In this document: in pieces, positions 10,714-19,844 of the stretch
Position numbering within the stretch: the first letter of the stretch is position 1
How the letters are laid out: each line of letters opens with the position of its first letter
Translations under genes and position numbers: made by a program
DNA from: Oceanospirillum sediminis
Lineage (GTDB): Bacteria > Pseudomonadota > Gammaproteobacteria > Pseudomonadales > Halomonadaceae
Assembly: GCF_014164585.1 (NCBI RefSeq)
Contig: NZ_JACJFM010000001.1
Location: 1 to 64,000 of the forward strand
Reading direction: 5' to 3'
Length of the DNA stretch: 64,000 bases
Notes under the pieces: generated by a model
The model's input: only the letters and a program-made list of their open reading frames with translations
Database searches by the model: none
Told to the model about the DNA's origin: nothing

Positions 10714-12174
10714 TTATGAACGGGGAATACGCAGGCGTTGCCCGACAAATACTTTATCTGAACGTAAGTTGTTGGCCTTACGTAAGCTATTCACACTGAT
10801 TTTGTTTCGCTGGGCAATCTCGGACAAAGTATCTCCACGGGCGACCACATAGGATTTCTGGCCGTTCTGTTCTTTTTCCCAGGCCAGCAGGGTACCCGCC
10901 GGTGGATTATTACGGAAATACTCTTTTATACCCTGAGTAATCTGGCGTGCCATTTTGCTCTGATAGGCCTGGCTTTGCAGATTTTTGGCCTCACGCGGAT
11001 TCGAGATAAAACCAGTCTCAATCAGAATAGAAGGAATATCCGGAGACTTCAGCACCATAAAGCCAGCCTGCTCCACATCTCGTTTGTGCAGCTTATTAAT
11101 CTTACCCATAGCACGCAGCACTTTCTGCCCGACCTTCAGACTATCAGACAAAGTAGCCTGCATGCTCAGATCTAATAACACTCCGGCAAGCACCTTATCT
11201 TTATCATCCAGTGTCAGCGCCCCGCTAACACCACCAATCAGATCAGCACTATTTTCAGAATTCGCCAGCCATCGGGCTGTCTCACTGGTAGCCCCTCTTT
11301 GCGACAGTGCAAACACAGAAGAACCTCTGGGGCGGCTATCCTTAAATGCATCTGCGTGTATTGAGATCAAAAGATCTGCCCGGTATTTACGCGCTCTCTC
11401 TGAACGCGCCCTGAGCCCGACATAATAATCTCCGGTACGGATCATGACCGGTTTAAAACCTTGCTCTTTATTCAACAAGGCCTGAATTTTTTTAGCGATA
11501 GCCAGTACCACGGTTTTCTCACGGACCCCACCTGGGCCAATCGCACCAGGATCTTCACCACCGTGCCCCGCATCAACGGCAATAATAATACTCCGCTTTC
11601 CTTTCGGGTTAGATTTAATCCCCCCTGGCCGTTGATCCTGATTACTGGCTGATGCAGTTGATGGCTCGCTACGACTACTGGCACTTACGGGTGGTGTTTC
11701 GACAGGCTGGGTGGCAGGAGCTGATGATTTATCGGAAGTTTTTTTATCTTTATAGATCAGATCGACCACCAGACGATGGCCGTATTGCTTATTAGGTTTC
11801 AGCAAAAAACTTCTGGGCTGAACCTTATGATTCAGGTCGAACACAATGCGCATATCGGAACCTCTCTTGATTCCGGTACGGATACGTCGAATGGGTGTAT
11901 CTTTAACTGACAACTTACGCACACTGGCCTTATCGACCACATTATCAAGATCAATCACCAGACGATCTGGCTTATCCAGGGTAAAAATGTTGTGCCGGAT
12001 AGGCTTATCCAGATCAAAAACCAGACGAGTATGGTCTGGTGCAGGCCAGATACGCACCTTTTCAATATCTACTGCATGTACATCTGAAGCCAGAAGACTC
12101 ATTAATGAACACAGCAGAAACAGGATTACAACCCGCATACAGCCAGTTGTTTTATAAGCTTTTTGTACCAGCAT
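10714..12174 (-). CDS. amiB: N-acetylmuramoyl-L-alanine amidase AmiB/AmiC type
   Basis: A periplasmic zinc amidase that cuts the amide bond between MurNAc and the stem peptide during cell separation. Order: hydrophobic signal sequence ending near LASDVHA, an AMIN septal-targeting domain (VRIWPAPDHTRLVFDLD and a second similar stretch), and a Ser/Thr/Pro-rich linker. The Amidase_3 domain follows (IIIAVDAGHGGEDPGAIGP, SIHADAF, LIETGFISNP), then a C-terminal LysM (YVVARGDTLSEIAQRN to VGQRLRIP). The start is uncertain: ATG 12174 is used; ATG 12138 would give a tighter signal peptide, and a GTG lies at 12195. It follows tsaE, matching the usual nnr-tsaE-amiB-mutL-miaA-hfq order. Confidence 0.94.
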   Translation of the reverse strand: MLVQKAYKTTGCMRVVILFLLCSLMSLLASDVHAVDIEKVRIWPAPDHTRLVFDLDKPIRHNIFTLDKPDRLVIDLDNVVDKASVRKLSVKDTPIRRIRTGIKRGSDMRIVFDLNHKVQPRSFLLKPNKQYGHRLVVDLIYKDKKTSDKSSAPATQPVETPPVSASSRSEPSTASASNQDQRPGGIKSNPKGKRSIIIAVDAGHGGEDPGAIGPGGVREKTVVLAIAKKIQALLNKEQGFKPVMIRTGDYYVGLRARSERARKYRADLLISIHADAFKDSRPRGSSVFALSQRGATSETARWLANSENSADLIGGVSGALTLDDKDKVLAGVLLDLSMQATLSDSLKVGQKVLRAMGKINKLHKRDVEQAGFMVLKSPDIPSILIETGFISNPREAKNLQSQAYQSKMARQITQGIKEYFRNNPPAGTLLAWEKEQNGQKSYVVARGDTLSEIAQRNKISVNSLRKANNLRSDKVFVGQRLRIPRS

Positions 12175-12225
12175 AATATGTTTTACCCAGAACACGGGGT
12201 TACCAGAAATAAGATCAGATAAGCA

Positions 12226-12699
12226 TCAGCTCATTGTACGTAGCCTGCCCAGAATTTCAGCCCCTTTTACATTTTTAGACACAAGCGTTGCCCGGCGACC
12301 CTCACCTTCTTTGTCCAGCGTCAATTCAATATCAGGTACCGGAAGAACACCCTGCCCTTTATCCGGCCACTCAATGACGCACAGAGCCTGTTCAGAGAAA
12401 TAGTCTCGAATCCCCATATATTCCAGTTCTTCAGGATCCGCCAGACGATAAAGATCGAAGTGATAAATCAACGCATCATCCTGCTGGTAAGGCTCTACCA
12501 GAGTATAAGTAGGGCTTTTTACCGCTCCCTGATGCCCGTAAGCCTGTAGAATCCCACGGGTCAGCGTAGTCTTCCCCATTCCCAGTGTCCCCTGAAGGAA
12601 GATAACCCCATCTCCGGCACAGGCCTGTCCCAGAAGTCGGCCAAACTGAACCTGAGCCTCTTCATTTTCCAGTACCTGAGTTAATTGATTATCCTGCAT
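12226..12699 (-). CDS. tsaE: tRNA threonylcarbamoyladenosine ATPase TsaE
   Basis: TsaE is the small ATPase that works with TsaB and TsaD to install the t6A modification at position 37 of ANN-decoding tRNAs. The 157-residue product has the Walker A loop LGMGKTTLTRGIL and the conserved SPTYTLVEPY, HFDLYRLADPEELE and CVIEWPDKG motifs. The ATG at 12699 is preferred over a GTG at 12708 because the GGAG of the ribosome-binding site lies nine bases before it. The start lies within the last codons of nnr, so the two are probably translationally coupled. Confidence 0.96.
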   Translation of the reverse strand: MQDNQLTQVLENEEAQVQFGRLLGQACAGDGVIFLQGTLGMGKTTLTRGILQAYGHQGAVKSPTYTLVEPYQQDDALIYHFDLYRLADPEELEYMGIRDYFSEQALCVIEWPDKGQGVLPVPDIELTLDKEGEGRRATLVSKNVKGAEILGRLRTMS

Positions 12700-14212
12700 T
12701 CTGTTCACACTCCGGATTCAGTAAAACACGTATTACATCAATAAGATCTGAGGCCAGTAAGCCTCTTTCACCATAATGAGCAGCCAGACGATCAGCTGCC
12801 AGCCCATGGACCTGAGCACCAAGACAGACGGCATCATACCCTGATAAACCCTGTGCCAGCAAAGCCCCGATCAGACCAGACAATACATCGCCCATTCCTC
12901 CACTGGCCATACCGGGGTTGCCACTATTATTGATGGATAACAGACCATCTGAAGCAATCAGGGTTCCCGCCCCTTTTAGCAGTACAGTAGCCTGATACTT
13001 TTCACTGAGCCTGACTACGGTATCCAGACGATTATTCTCGACCTCCTGCACACTCATGCCTGACAAACGAGCCGCTTCTCCCGGGTGAGGCGTTAATACC
13101 CAGTTGCGTTGAGCTTTATCTGGCATAAAGGTTTTATCCACATTAATGGCCAGTAAATTCAGGGCATCAGCATCCAGTACCATGGGTTTATCACTGTGGA
13201 TAACTTTCTGCCAGATCTGCTGCCCCCAGCCGGACTGCCCAAGACCAGGTCCCATTACAATGACATCACACCACTTAAGCCACGGATCAAGCTGATGCAC
13301 AGATTCAATACCCTGAGCCATCAGTTCAGGCTGACGAGCAATCAGAGCAGGGATATGTTCCGGTCGTGTCATCACTTTAATCAGACCGGCACCAGAACGG
13401 GCACACGTCTGAGATGCCAGCATAATTGCTCCGGCAAACCCCAGATCGCCTCCCACCAGAAGCACTTTGCCACAATGTCCCTTATGCGCAGTTCTGGATC
13501 TGGGTTTGAGCAAACGACCAATGGCATCAGCATTAACCATCTGCGCCACAGGCTGAATCTGACGACGAACTGAATCAGGTACACACAGAGGCTCAAATCG
13601 GCAATCGCCGCTGTACTCTGGCCCCTGCCCTGTCATCAGACCTGTTTTTTTACCGATAAAGGTGACCGTCAGACTGGCTTTTACGGTATCCCCCAGAACC
13701 ACGCCCTTATCGGCACATAAACCCGAAGGGATATCCACAGCCAGCACCGGACAATTATACTGGTTCACCTGATTGATCGCTTCCTGATAGTGACCTCTGA
13801 CATTTCCCGTCAGCCCGGTACCCAGCATAGCGTCAACAATGACCTCCCCTGTCAGTCTCATATTCTGCTGCCAGGGCTGCACCTGACAGCCTCTGTCACA
13901 AGCCCATAACCAGGCCTCACGGGCTTCTCCTGTCAGTTTTTCTGAGTCAGACAAACTAATTAACTGAACCTGAATACCTTTCCGGCTGGCCAGCCCTGCC
14001 ACCACATAACCATCACCGCCATTATTACCACCACCGCATAAAATACTGACTGACCGGATATCCGGCCAGCGACGCAATAAATGCCGGAAGGCCATACGTC
14101 CGGCTTGCTTCATCAGTTCAAAACCTGGCGTACCCGCCTGAATCGTTAAAGCATCCAGTTGGCGTACCTGATCTGCAGAATATAGTTGTTCATGAAGTGG
14201 CCAGCTCTGCAT
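12689..14212 (-). CDS. nnr: Bifunctional NAD(P)H-hydrate epimerase / ADP-dependent dehydratase
   Basis: Repairs hydrated NADH and NADPH: the N-terminal YjeF_N domain epimerises the R and S hydrates and the C-terminal carbohydrate-kinase-like domain dehydrates the S form using ADP. The 507-residue protein shows the epimerase motif CGGGNNGGDGYV and VDIPSGL, and in the C-terminal half KVLLVGGDLGFAGAIMLAS, GPGLGQ and the nucleotide-binding loop NSGNPGMASGGMGDVLSG. Its 3' end overlaps tsaE. It is divergent from queG across 187 bases, which must carry both promoters. Confidence 0.96.
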   Translation of the reverse strand: MQSWPLHEQLYSADQVRQLDALTIQAGTPGFELMKQAGRMAFRHLLRRWPDIRSVSILCGGGNNGGDGYVVAGLASRKGIQVQLISLSDSEKLTGEAREAWLWACDRGCQVQPWQQNMRLTGEVIVDAMLGTGLTGNVRGHYQEAINQVNQYNCPVLAVDIPSGLCADKGVVLGDTVKASLTVTFIGKKTGLMTGQGPEYSGDCRFEPLCVPDSVRRQIQPVAQMVNADAIGRLLKPRSRTAHKGHCGKVLLVGGDLGFAGAIMLASQTCARSGAGLIKVMTRPEHIPALIARQPELMAQGIESVHQLDPWLKWCDVIVMGPGLGQSGWGQQIWQKVIHSDKPMVLDADALNLLAINVDKTFMPDKAQRNWVLTPHPGEAARLSGMSVQEVENNRLDTVVRLSEKYQATVLLKGAGTLIASDGLLSINNSGNPGMASGGMGDVLSGLIGALLAQGLSGYDAVCLGAQVHGLAADRLAAHYGERGLLASDLIDVIRVLLNPECEQNAG

Positions 14213-14399
14213 CAGAAGTCTCCCATTAAGTCTGTCTCTTCCGGTTTATGCTTCAGGATCATTTCAGTGAAAAGCTTGCTCAGAGATAAAAATCCGCTAA
14301 GCTTCAGCAATCCGAATCACACCAGCGTTCGCCCTGTAAACAAAGGCACTCGTCTGTGACAGTCCGTTATTCACTTCTTTATATTGCAAGTATATCAGC

Positions 14400-15482
14400 A
14401 TGCCAGTCCAAACTCTGACCAACTTATCGGATCAGGATCTGATCCTGCTTCAGGAAAATATCAGAACCTGGGGACGAGAACTGGGTTTCCAGCAGATCGG
14501 TTTTGCCAATCCGGATCTGGCCGAACATGAAACCTACCTGCAGCAATGGCTGGCAGAAGGCTACCACGGTGAAATGGAATATATGGCCAGCCACGGCCAT
14601 AAACGCAGCCGACCTTCTGAACTGGTCGAAGGCACTCGCACCATCATTACTGCCAGAATGGATTATCTACCTGCCGACGTTGAAACAACCCGTTTACTTG
14701 GTCAGAAGAGTAAAGCCTACATTTCCCGCTATGCTCTTGGCCGGGACTACCACAAACTGATTCGAAAACGTCTGACTCAACTGGCACGGAAAATTGAACA
14801 ACATACCGGTTCCTACGGTTACAGAGCATTTGTTGATAGCGCCCCGGTGCTGGAGCGGGCACTGGCCACGCGCTCGGGACTTGGATGGATAGGCAAAAAC
14901 AGTATGCTGATTCACCCGAAAGCCGGTTCCTTCTTCTTCCTTGGGGAAATCATGACAGACCTCCCACTGGCAGAAGATCAGGCCTACCCTAAAGATCATT
15001 GCGGTTCTTGTAATGCCTGCCATGTTACATGCCCGACAGATGCCTTTGTGGGGGATAAAATTCTGGATGGTCGACGATGTATCTCTTATCTGACCATTGA
15101 GTTAAAAGGCCCTATTCCCGTCGAACTCAGACCGGGAATTGGGAATCGCATTTTTGGTTGTGATGACTGCCAGCTGGTTTGTCCCTGGAACCGTTTTACC
15201 CGGCCAACCAGTGAAACAGATTTCACTCCCAGGCATAATCTGGATAGTGCCGATCTGTGCACTTTGTTCTTATGGGAAGAAGAGGAGTTTTTGCAGAAAA
15301 CAGAGGGGACTCCGATTCGCCGTGCAGGCTATGAACGCTGGTTAAGAAATATTGCTGTCGCACTGGGTAATGCACCCACAACACCAGATATTGTCTCGGT
15401 ACTGAAACAGCGTAGTGGCTACGACTCCGTACTGGTGCAAGAGCATGTTCACTGGGCACTGGAGCAACACCAGTCTGGCTGA
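14400..15482 (+). CDS. queG: Epoxyqueuosine reductase QueG
   Basis: QueG is a cobalamin- and iron-sulfur-dependent enzyme that reduces epoxyqueuosine to queuosine in tRNA, the last step of the pathway. The 360-residue protein has the DUF1730 N-terminal region (GYHGEMEYMASHGHKRSRP), RALATRSGLGWIGKNSMLI, and two 4Fe-4S cysteine clusters, CGSCNACHVTCP and CDDCQLVCPW. It ends with a short HEAT-like tail. It stands alone on the plus strand, convergent with orn and divergent from nnr. A weak GC-rich hairpin without a T-tract lies between it and orn (15522-15544). Confidence 0.97.
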   Translation: MPVQTLTNLSDQDLILLQENIRTWGRELGFQQIGFANPDLAEHETYLQQWLAEGYHGEMEYMASHGHKRSRPSELVEGTRTIITARMDYLPADVETTRLLGQKSKAYISRYALGRDYHKLIRKRLTQLARKIEQHTGSYGYRAFVDSAPVLERALATRSGLGWIGKNSMLIHPKAGSFFFLGEIMTDLPLAEDQAYPKDHCGSCNACHVTCPTDAFVGDKILDGRRCISYLTIELKGPIPVELRPGIGNRIFGCDDCQLVCPWNRFTRPTSETDFTPRHNLDSADLCTLFLWEEEEFLQKTEGTPIRRAGYERWLRNIAVALGNAPTTPDIVSVLKQRSGYDSVLVQEHVHWALEQHQSG

Positions 15483-15563
15483 TCTTATAAAAATGGCAAA
15501 GTGATAGCATACAGACGATCAAGGGGGATCACCCGTAGCCCCCTCGAAATCAGATATCGGACG

Positions 15564-16103
15564 CTATTTCAGCATATGCTCCCGATAGTGACGCATCTCA
15601 TTAATTGAGTCCTTGATATCATCCATCGCCAGATGAGAGCCGCTCTTTTTCATGCTTTTAGCCACATCAGGATACCAGCGTTTAGCCAGTTCTTTAACGG
15701 AGCTGACATCCAGATGGCGGTAATGAAAAAACTTCTCCAGTTCAGGCATCTCTTTATACAGAAAGCGGCGATCCTGATGAATACTATTACCACACATCGG
15801 TGACTTGCCCGCTACGGCATGTTGCTGCAGAAACTCCAGCGTCAGACGCTCGGCTTCACGGGTCGTCACACGGCTGTCAAGTACTCGCTTCGTCAGACCA
15901 GATGAACCATGCTGCTTAGTGCACCACTCCCCCATCTCATCCATCAGCGCTTTGGGTTTAGCTATCGCCAGTACCGGGCCTTCAGCAATGATATTCAGCT
16001 CAGGATCGGTAACAACAGTCGCAATCTCAATAATGCAGTCCCGTTCAGGATCTAATCCGGTCATTTCCAGATCAATCCAGACCATATTATCTGCTTTGCT
16101 CAT
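15564..16103 (-). CDS. orn: Oligoribonuclease
   Basis: Orn is the 3'-5' exonuclease that clears dinucleotides, including pGpG left from cyclic-di-GMP breakdown, and is essential in many Gammaproteobacteria. The 179-residue protein is DEDDh type: [20 protein letters not shown] carries the first Asp-Glu pair, [11 protein letters not shown] the second Asp, and the C-terminal [11 protein letters not shown] the His-Asp pair. The ATG at 16103 is chosen because AAGGAG lies six bases upstream; the frame is open for another 13 codons. It may act downstream of the EAL-type enzyme at the left edge of the window. Confidence 0.97.
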   Translation of the reverse strand: MSKADNMVWIDLEMTGLDPERDCIIEIATVVTDPELNIIAEGPVLAIAKPKALMDEMGEWCTKQHGSSGLTKRVLDSRVTTREAERLTLEFLQQHAVAGKSPMCGNSIHQDRRFLYKEMPELEKFFHYRHLDVSSVKELAKRWYPDVAKSMKKSGSHLAMDDIKDSINEMRHYREHMLK

Positions 16104-16386
16104 ACTAAACTCCTTGATTTTTGCCCGCCAGACACCGGACAAGGGAAAATACGTATCTTCGAGTATTGTATTCTCTATACCGTAAAGAGGTATAGCAGAA
16201 TCAACATTTCACTCAAGCTGAATTTTACCTGTAAGTATAAGGGCATTTTTCAGAGGGATATAGCCTGAGTCCTCATCAGATAAGCATGCAAACCCTCCCG
16301 CTTTATGCAAAATGGGATAAAACAGACATCAGAAGAAAAAAGCAGGTAGAATCACTGCAACTTCACGAGCCTGATTACACAAGAGT
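16104..16386. other. Divergent orn/rsgA promoter region
   Basis: These 283 bases separate orn (minus) from rsgA (plus) and must hold both promoters. I see one small dyad, CTATACC and GGTATAG, at 16175-16195, inside the orn leader. No RNA gene or convincing coding frame is visible. Confidence 0.5.
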
Positions 16387-17412
16387 ATGAGCAAACGTAA
16401 ACTGAACCGCCGCCAGAAATGGCGTATTGAAAAAATCCAGCAAGAACGTGCTGCCCGAGTCAGTAAAAAAGATCAGGAGATTGACCAGCAGCTGAATGCC
16501 GGAGATCTGGGAGCAGAACAGGAAGGTCTTATCATTGCTCACTACGGACGTCAGGTAGATGTTGAAAGTCTGGCAGGTGAACAGGCCGGTAAGATACACC
16601 GATGCTATATGCGAGCCAATATAGATACTCTGGTCACCGGAGATAAAGTGGTCTGGCGTCCCGGACCAGATAACGATGGCGTAGTTGTAGCTCGTCTGAA
16701 ACGTAACAATGATCTGGTACGCCCGGATACCCGCGGACAGCTGAAGCCTGTCGCAGCTAACATTGATTATATTGTGATAGTTTTCGCCCCCGAACCATAT
16801 GCTCATGCCAATCTGATTGATCGCTATATTGTCGCGGCAGAAAATACAGGCATAGAACCTGTATTACTGCTGAATAAAACGGACCTGCTGAACGAAGACA
16901 ATACTCCCCGCCTTATAGAGATGGCAGAACGTTATCAGGAGATTGGTTACAAAGTACTGACCGCATCAACTAAGGATCACGATGGCCTTGATCTGCTGAA
17001 GTCTTTACTTGATGACAATGTCAGCGTTTTTGTTGGCCAGTCCGGGGTAGGCAAATCATCACTGGTTAATGCTCTTATGCCCGGAATTAATATCAAGGTA
17101 GGTGAGCTGTCTGAACAAACCAGAAAAGGCATGCATACCACCACGACAGCCATGTTATTCCACCTGTCGGATGGCGGAGACCTGATCGACTCCCCCGGAA
17201 TCCGTGAGTTTGGCTTATGGCATATGGAGGAGCGGGATGTGGCGGAAGGATTCCGTGAGTTTGATGGCCTGCTGGGAGGTTGTAAGTTCAGAGACTGCCG
17301 GCATCGTCAGGAACCCGGATGCGCACTCAGAGATGCTCTGGAAGAAGGCCAGATCAGCCCTGAACGGATGGAAAGCTACCACAGAATTGTCGAATCATTA
17401 AATGAGCTATGA
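16387..17412 (+). CDS. rsgA: Small ribosomal subunit biogenesis GTPase RsgA
   Basis: RsgA is a circularly permuted GTPase acting late in 30S maturation. The 341-residue protein starts with a basic tail ([18 protein letters not shown]), then an OB-fold region, G4 (NKTD), the P-loop [14 protein letters not shown], the G3 motif [10 protein letters not shown], and a C-terminal zinc finger ([17 protein letters not shown]). G4 preceding G1 shows the circular permutation. It is convergent with motB, sharing the hairpin at 17467-17496. The gene stands between orn and motB as in Pseudomonas. Confidence 0.97.
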   Translation: MSKRKLNRRQKWRIEKIQQERAARVSKKDQEIDQQLNAGDLGAEQEGLIIAHYGRQVDVESLAGEQAGKIHRCYMRANIDTLVTGDKVVWRPGPDNDGVVVARLKRNNDLVRPDTRGQLKPVAANIDYIVIVFAPEPYAHANLIDRYIVAAENTGIEPVLLLNKTDLLNEDNTPRLIEMAERYQEIGYKVLTASTKDHDGLDLLKSLLDDNVSVFVGQSGVGKSSLVNALMPGINIKVGELSEQTRKGMHTTTTAMLFHLSDGGDLIDSPGIREFGLWHMEERDVAEGFREFDGLLGGCKFRDCRHRQEPGCALRDALEEGQISPERMESYHRIVESLNEL

Positions 17413-17466
17413 TCGGTAAAACAGAACTTCGGGTATGTTCAGAGAATAAAAGCACAGCCCGAAACG

Positions 17467-17496
17467 AACAGTCCGCCCCCTTCGGGTCGGACTGTT
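17467..17496 (+). terminator. Terminator between rsgA and motB
   Basis: AACAGTCCG and CGGACTGTT pair, with a further CCC/GGG inner stem and a TTC loop. On the plus strand it is followed by TTAT. It serves rsgA best; for motB, on the other strand, the trailing T-run is poor. Confidence 0.75.
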
Positions 17497-17523
17497 TTAT
17501 TTGCTTGTCGGAGTCAGTAAAAA

Positions 17524-18657
17524 TTACTCTACTTCTGGCGGTGGCTCATAAGGTTTTTCAGGCTGAGACAGAATAGTATCCAGTGAATTCAGCACCTGTT
17601 CTGGTTTGCCCGAAGGAGCCGAACGCCCGACACCCTGGTCTACCACTTCCCCGGTATCGCCAAATGTACTCTCAGCTCGTTTTTTCTGCTGCGGCCCTTT
17701 AACCGGATCATAAGCATCATCAGCCGATAGCTGACTCTGAGGCAGAGCATTCTGTTCAATAAGAATTTCACTCTCCCTGACTTGCGCCTCCTGCTCTGGC
17801 GTCATCCGGCTATTTTCCAGCATCTCGTCAACAACAGGGCGGTTCAGTACCACAATCTCAATACGCCGGTTAATTGGCGCTTCAGGTTCATCAGGCTTAA
17901 ACAATTGAGAACTGGCAAAACCGGTTACCTGAGCAACCTGTTCAACGGGTAATCCTCCTTCGACCAGCATACGTCTGGCGGCATTCGCCCTCTGTGTGGA
18001 TAACTCCCAGTTACTGAAATAGTCAGTATCACTGTATCCGGCAGCATCAGTATGACCATTGATACTGATTTTGTTATTCACCTGAGCAATAACCGGTGCC
18101 AGCTGAAGCAGAATCTCGGCAAAGTAGAGTTTAAGTTTATCGCCACCGGCATCAAACATAGGCCGCAGCTTGTTATCAACAATCTGAATATGCAAACCAT
18201 CCGGGCGCACATCTATATCCAGCTGGTCCTCAAATTGCTTCAGTGTTTCACTTTGTTGTACCGTTTGTACCAGAGTACTTTGCAATGTAGATAAAGCATC
18301 AGCATTACTCATAGTTCCCGCAGCCAGCTGTTCCGGATCATCAACATTCAGCATCTGGGAGGCTTCAATCTGATCACTGTCTGCACTGGGATTAAAATTA
18401 TTCAGGATGGCAGGTGACCCGCCCAGATCAATGGCTGTCAGACGACCCACTTTATCCATATAGCCTACAGGATCAATAAAAAACTTTTCCAGTTCTATTT
18501 TCTGAGCCTCTGTGGTGTTGGCCAGTAACCACATCAAAAGGAAAAACGCCATCATGGCAATGGCGAAATCAGCCATAGCGATTTTCCAGGAACCGCCATG
18601 ATGCCCACCCTGCACTTTTTTGACCCGCTTGATAACAATACTGTTTTTTTCTTCCAT
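17524..18657 (-). CDS. motB: Flagellar motor protein MotB
   Basis: MotB anchors the stator to peptidoglycan and, with MotA, conducts the ions that drive the flagellum. The 377-residue protein has a short basic N-terminus (IKRVKKVQGGHHGGSWK), then one transmembrane helix, MADFAIAMMAFFLLMWLLAN, in which Asp30 matches the ion-binding Asp of E. coli MotB. The OmpA-like peptidoglycan-binding domain (ISINGHTDAAGYSD and NWELSTQRANAARRML) follows, then a long acidic, Pro-rich tail. The sequence resembles the proton-type MotB more than PomB, which is inference. motA ends 11 bases upstream, so the pair forms an operon; no other flagellar gene is nearby. Confidence 0.96.
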   Translation of the reverse strand: MEEKNSIVIKRVKKVQGGHHGGSWKIAMADFAIAMMAFFLLMWLLANTTEAQKIELEKFFIDPVGYMDKVGRLTAIDLGGSPAILNNFNPSADSDQIEASQMLNVDDPEQLAAGTMSNADALSTLQSTLVQTVQQSETLKQFEDQLDIDVRPDGLHIQIVDNKLRPMFDAGGDKLKLYFAEILLQLAPVIAQVNNKISINGHTDAAGYSDTDYFSNWELSTQRANAARRMLVEGGLPVEQVAQVTGFASSQLFKPDEPEAPINRRIEIVVLNRPVVDEMLENSRMTPEQEAQVRESEILIEQNALPQSQLSADDAYDPVKGPQQKKRAESTFGDTGEVVDQGVGRSAPSGKPEQVLNSLDTILSQPEKPYEPPPEVE

Positions 18658-18668
18658 TGCAGAGCACC

Positions 18669-19523
18669 TCAGCGGGGCGAGCGAATATATTCTTCCAGCT
18701 CGTTAAAGCCTGGACGGACGGAGCTGAACAGCATTTTTCGGCCAAATTCAACAGACATCTGAGGAGCCAGACCATTCATATTGGCGATCAGGCTGGCTTT
18801 AATACATTCAAACGCTTTAAGCTTTTCATAGGCCTCATTTTTCATTGCAATTCCCATCGGCCCGACAAAACCATAAGACAGCAGAATCCCCAGGAAAGTA
18901 CCTACCAGCGCGGCAGCAATATGCAGACCCAGTACTTCTGGTGGTGCGGCAATATCACGCATGGTAATGGTAATACCCAGTACAGCTGCCACAATACCAA
19001 AGCCCGGTAACGCATCTGCAACGCTGGTAACCGCATGAGAAGGCTCTTCCAGTTCATGCTGAATCGTTTCAATTTCAGCATCCATCAGGCTTTCAAGCTC
19101 ATGTGCCTGCATATTGCCTGAGCTGATCAGACGCATATAGTCACACAGGAATTCCACCAGGGTAGTGTGCTTCATAATATCCGGATAGGCATTAAAAATT
19201 GGACTCTGATCGGGTTCCTCAATATCTTCTTCAATCGCTATCACGCCCTCTTTTCTGATCTTGGTAAACAGATCATATTGCAGCGTCAGCAGTGATAAAT
19301 AAAAACTCCTGTTCATTCCAGACCCCGTGAGCAATCCGGGAATACTCTTCATCACCTGCACCAGGGTGTGAGTATTGTTAGAAATAATAAACCCGCCCAA
19401 TGCTGCACCACAGATAATAATCATCTCAAAGGGCTGCCAGAGCATAGGCAGATAGCCATGGGACAGAACATAGCCTCCCCCCACGCTACCCAGAACAATT
19501 AAAGCACCCACGATCAGAAGCAT
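18669..19523 (-). CDS. motA: Flagellar motor stator protein MotA
   Basis: MotA is the membrane stator subunit that transmits torque to FliG. The 284-residue protein has four predicted transmembrane helices: MLLIVGALIVLGSVGGGYVL at the start, PFEMIIICGAALGGFI, ALPGFGIVAAVLGITITM, and ALVGTFLGILLSYGFVGPM. Between helices 2 and 3 is the cytoplasmic loop. Conserved Pro residues (ADALPGFG and SYGFVGP) are in place. The ATG at 19523 is chosen from the family start and a GAGG eight bases upstream; the frame stays open for 23 more codons. It is the first gene of motAB and is divergent from the sulfurtransferase gene. Confidence 0.96.
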   Translation of the reverse strand: MLLIVGALIVLGSVGGGYVLSHGYLPMLWQPFEMIIICGAALGGFIISNNTHTLVQVMKSIPGLLTGSGMNRSFYLSLLTLQYDLFTKIRKEGVIAIEEDIEEPDQSPIFNAYPDIMKHTTLVEFLCDYMRLISSGNMQAHELESLMDAEIETIQHELEEPSHAVTSVADALPGFGIVAAVLGITITMRDIAAPPEVLGLHIAAALVGTFLGILLSYGFVGPMGIAMKNEAYEKLKAFECIKASLIANMNGLAPQMSVEFGRKMLFSSVRPGFNELEEYIRSPR

Positions 19524-19844
19524 TTTTTTATCCTCAGTATATCCCTGCCAAACATCAGAATTCCGGAGTTTGCTAAAATAAAAACCAGACAATCTCTTCG
19601 AGTTTACAGAAAGCCGACTCCATTCTTTAGAGAGTTTTGTCTCTAATTGTATTAATGTGTATCACATAAAAAGATTTCAGTATTAGTGTGAGTCAAGAAA
19701 GCTTTATATTTTATAAATCTTTATTTTATGTAATCCGGCCTTATCTTTACTTCATTTGCTGAATCCTGGCCGGTTCGCTCTGTTCCATCGCTGATATTCC
19801 GTCGTGAACAGATTACCTGATAGTCAAAATGGGATCCGATCATC
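19524..19844. promoter_or_regulatory. motA / sulfurtransferase divergent intergenic region
   Basis: These 321 bases hold both divergent promoters. Two dyads stand out: TTAGAGA-N6-TCTCTAA at 19627-19646 (perfect 7-base arms) and ATGTG-TAT-CACAT at 19655-19667. An AT-rich tract lies at about 19700-19735. I could not find a good sigma-28 match (TAAA with GCCGATAA) for motA. No coding frame is convincing here. Confidence 0.45.

Noticed and set aside
19655-19667. ATGTG-TAT-CACAT as a CRP site upstream of motA
   Set aside because: The TGTG and CACA half-sites are three bases apart instead of the six-base spacing between TGTGA and TCACA, so it is not a normal CRP site. It is kept only as an unassigned dyad.
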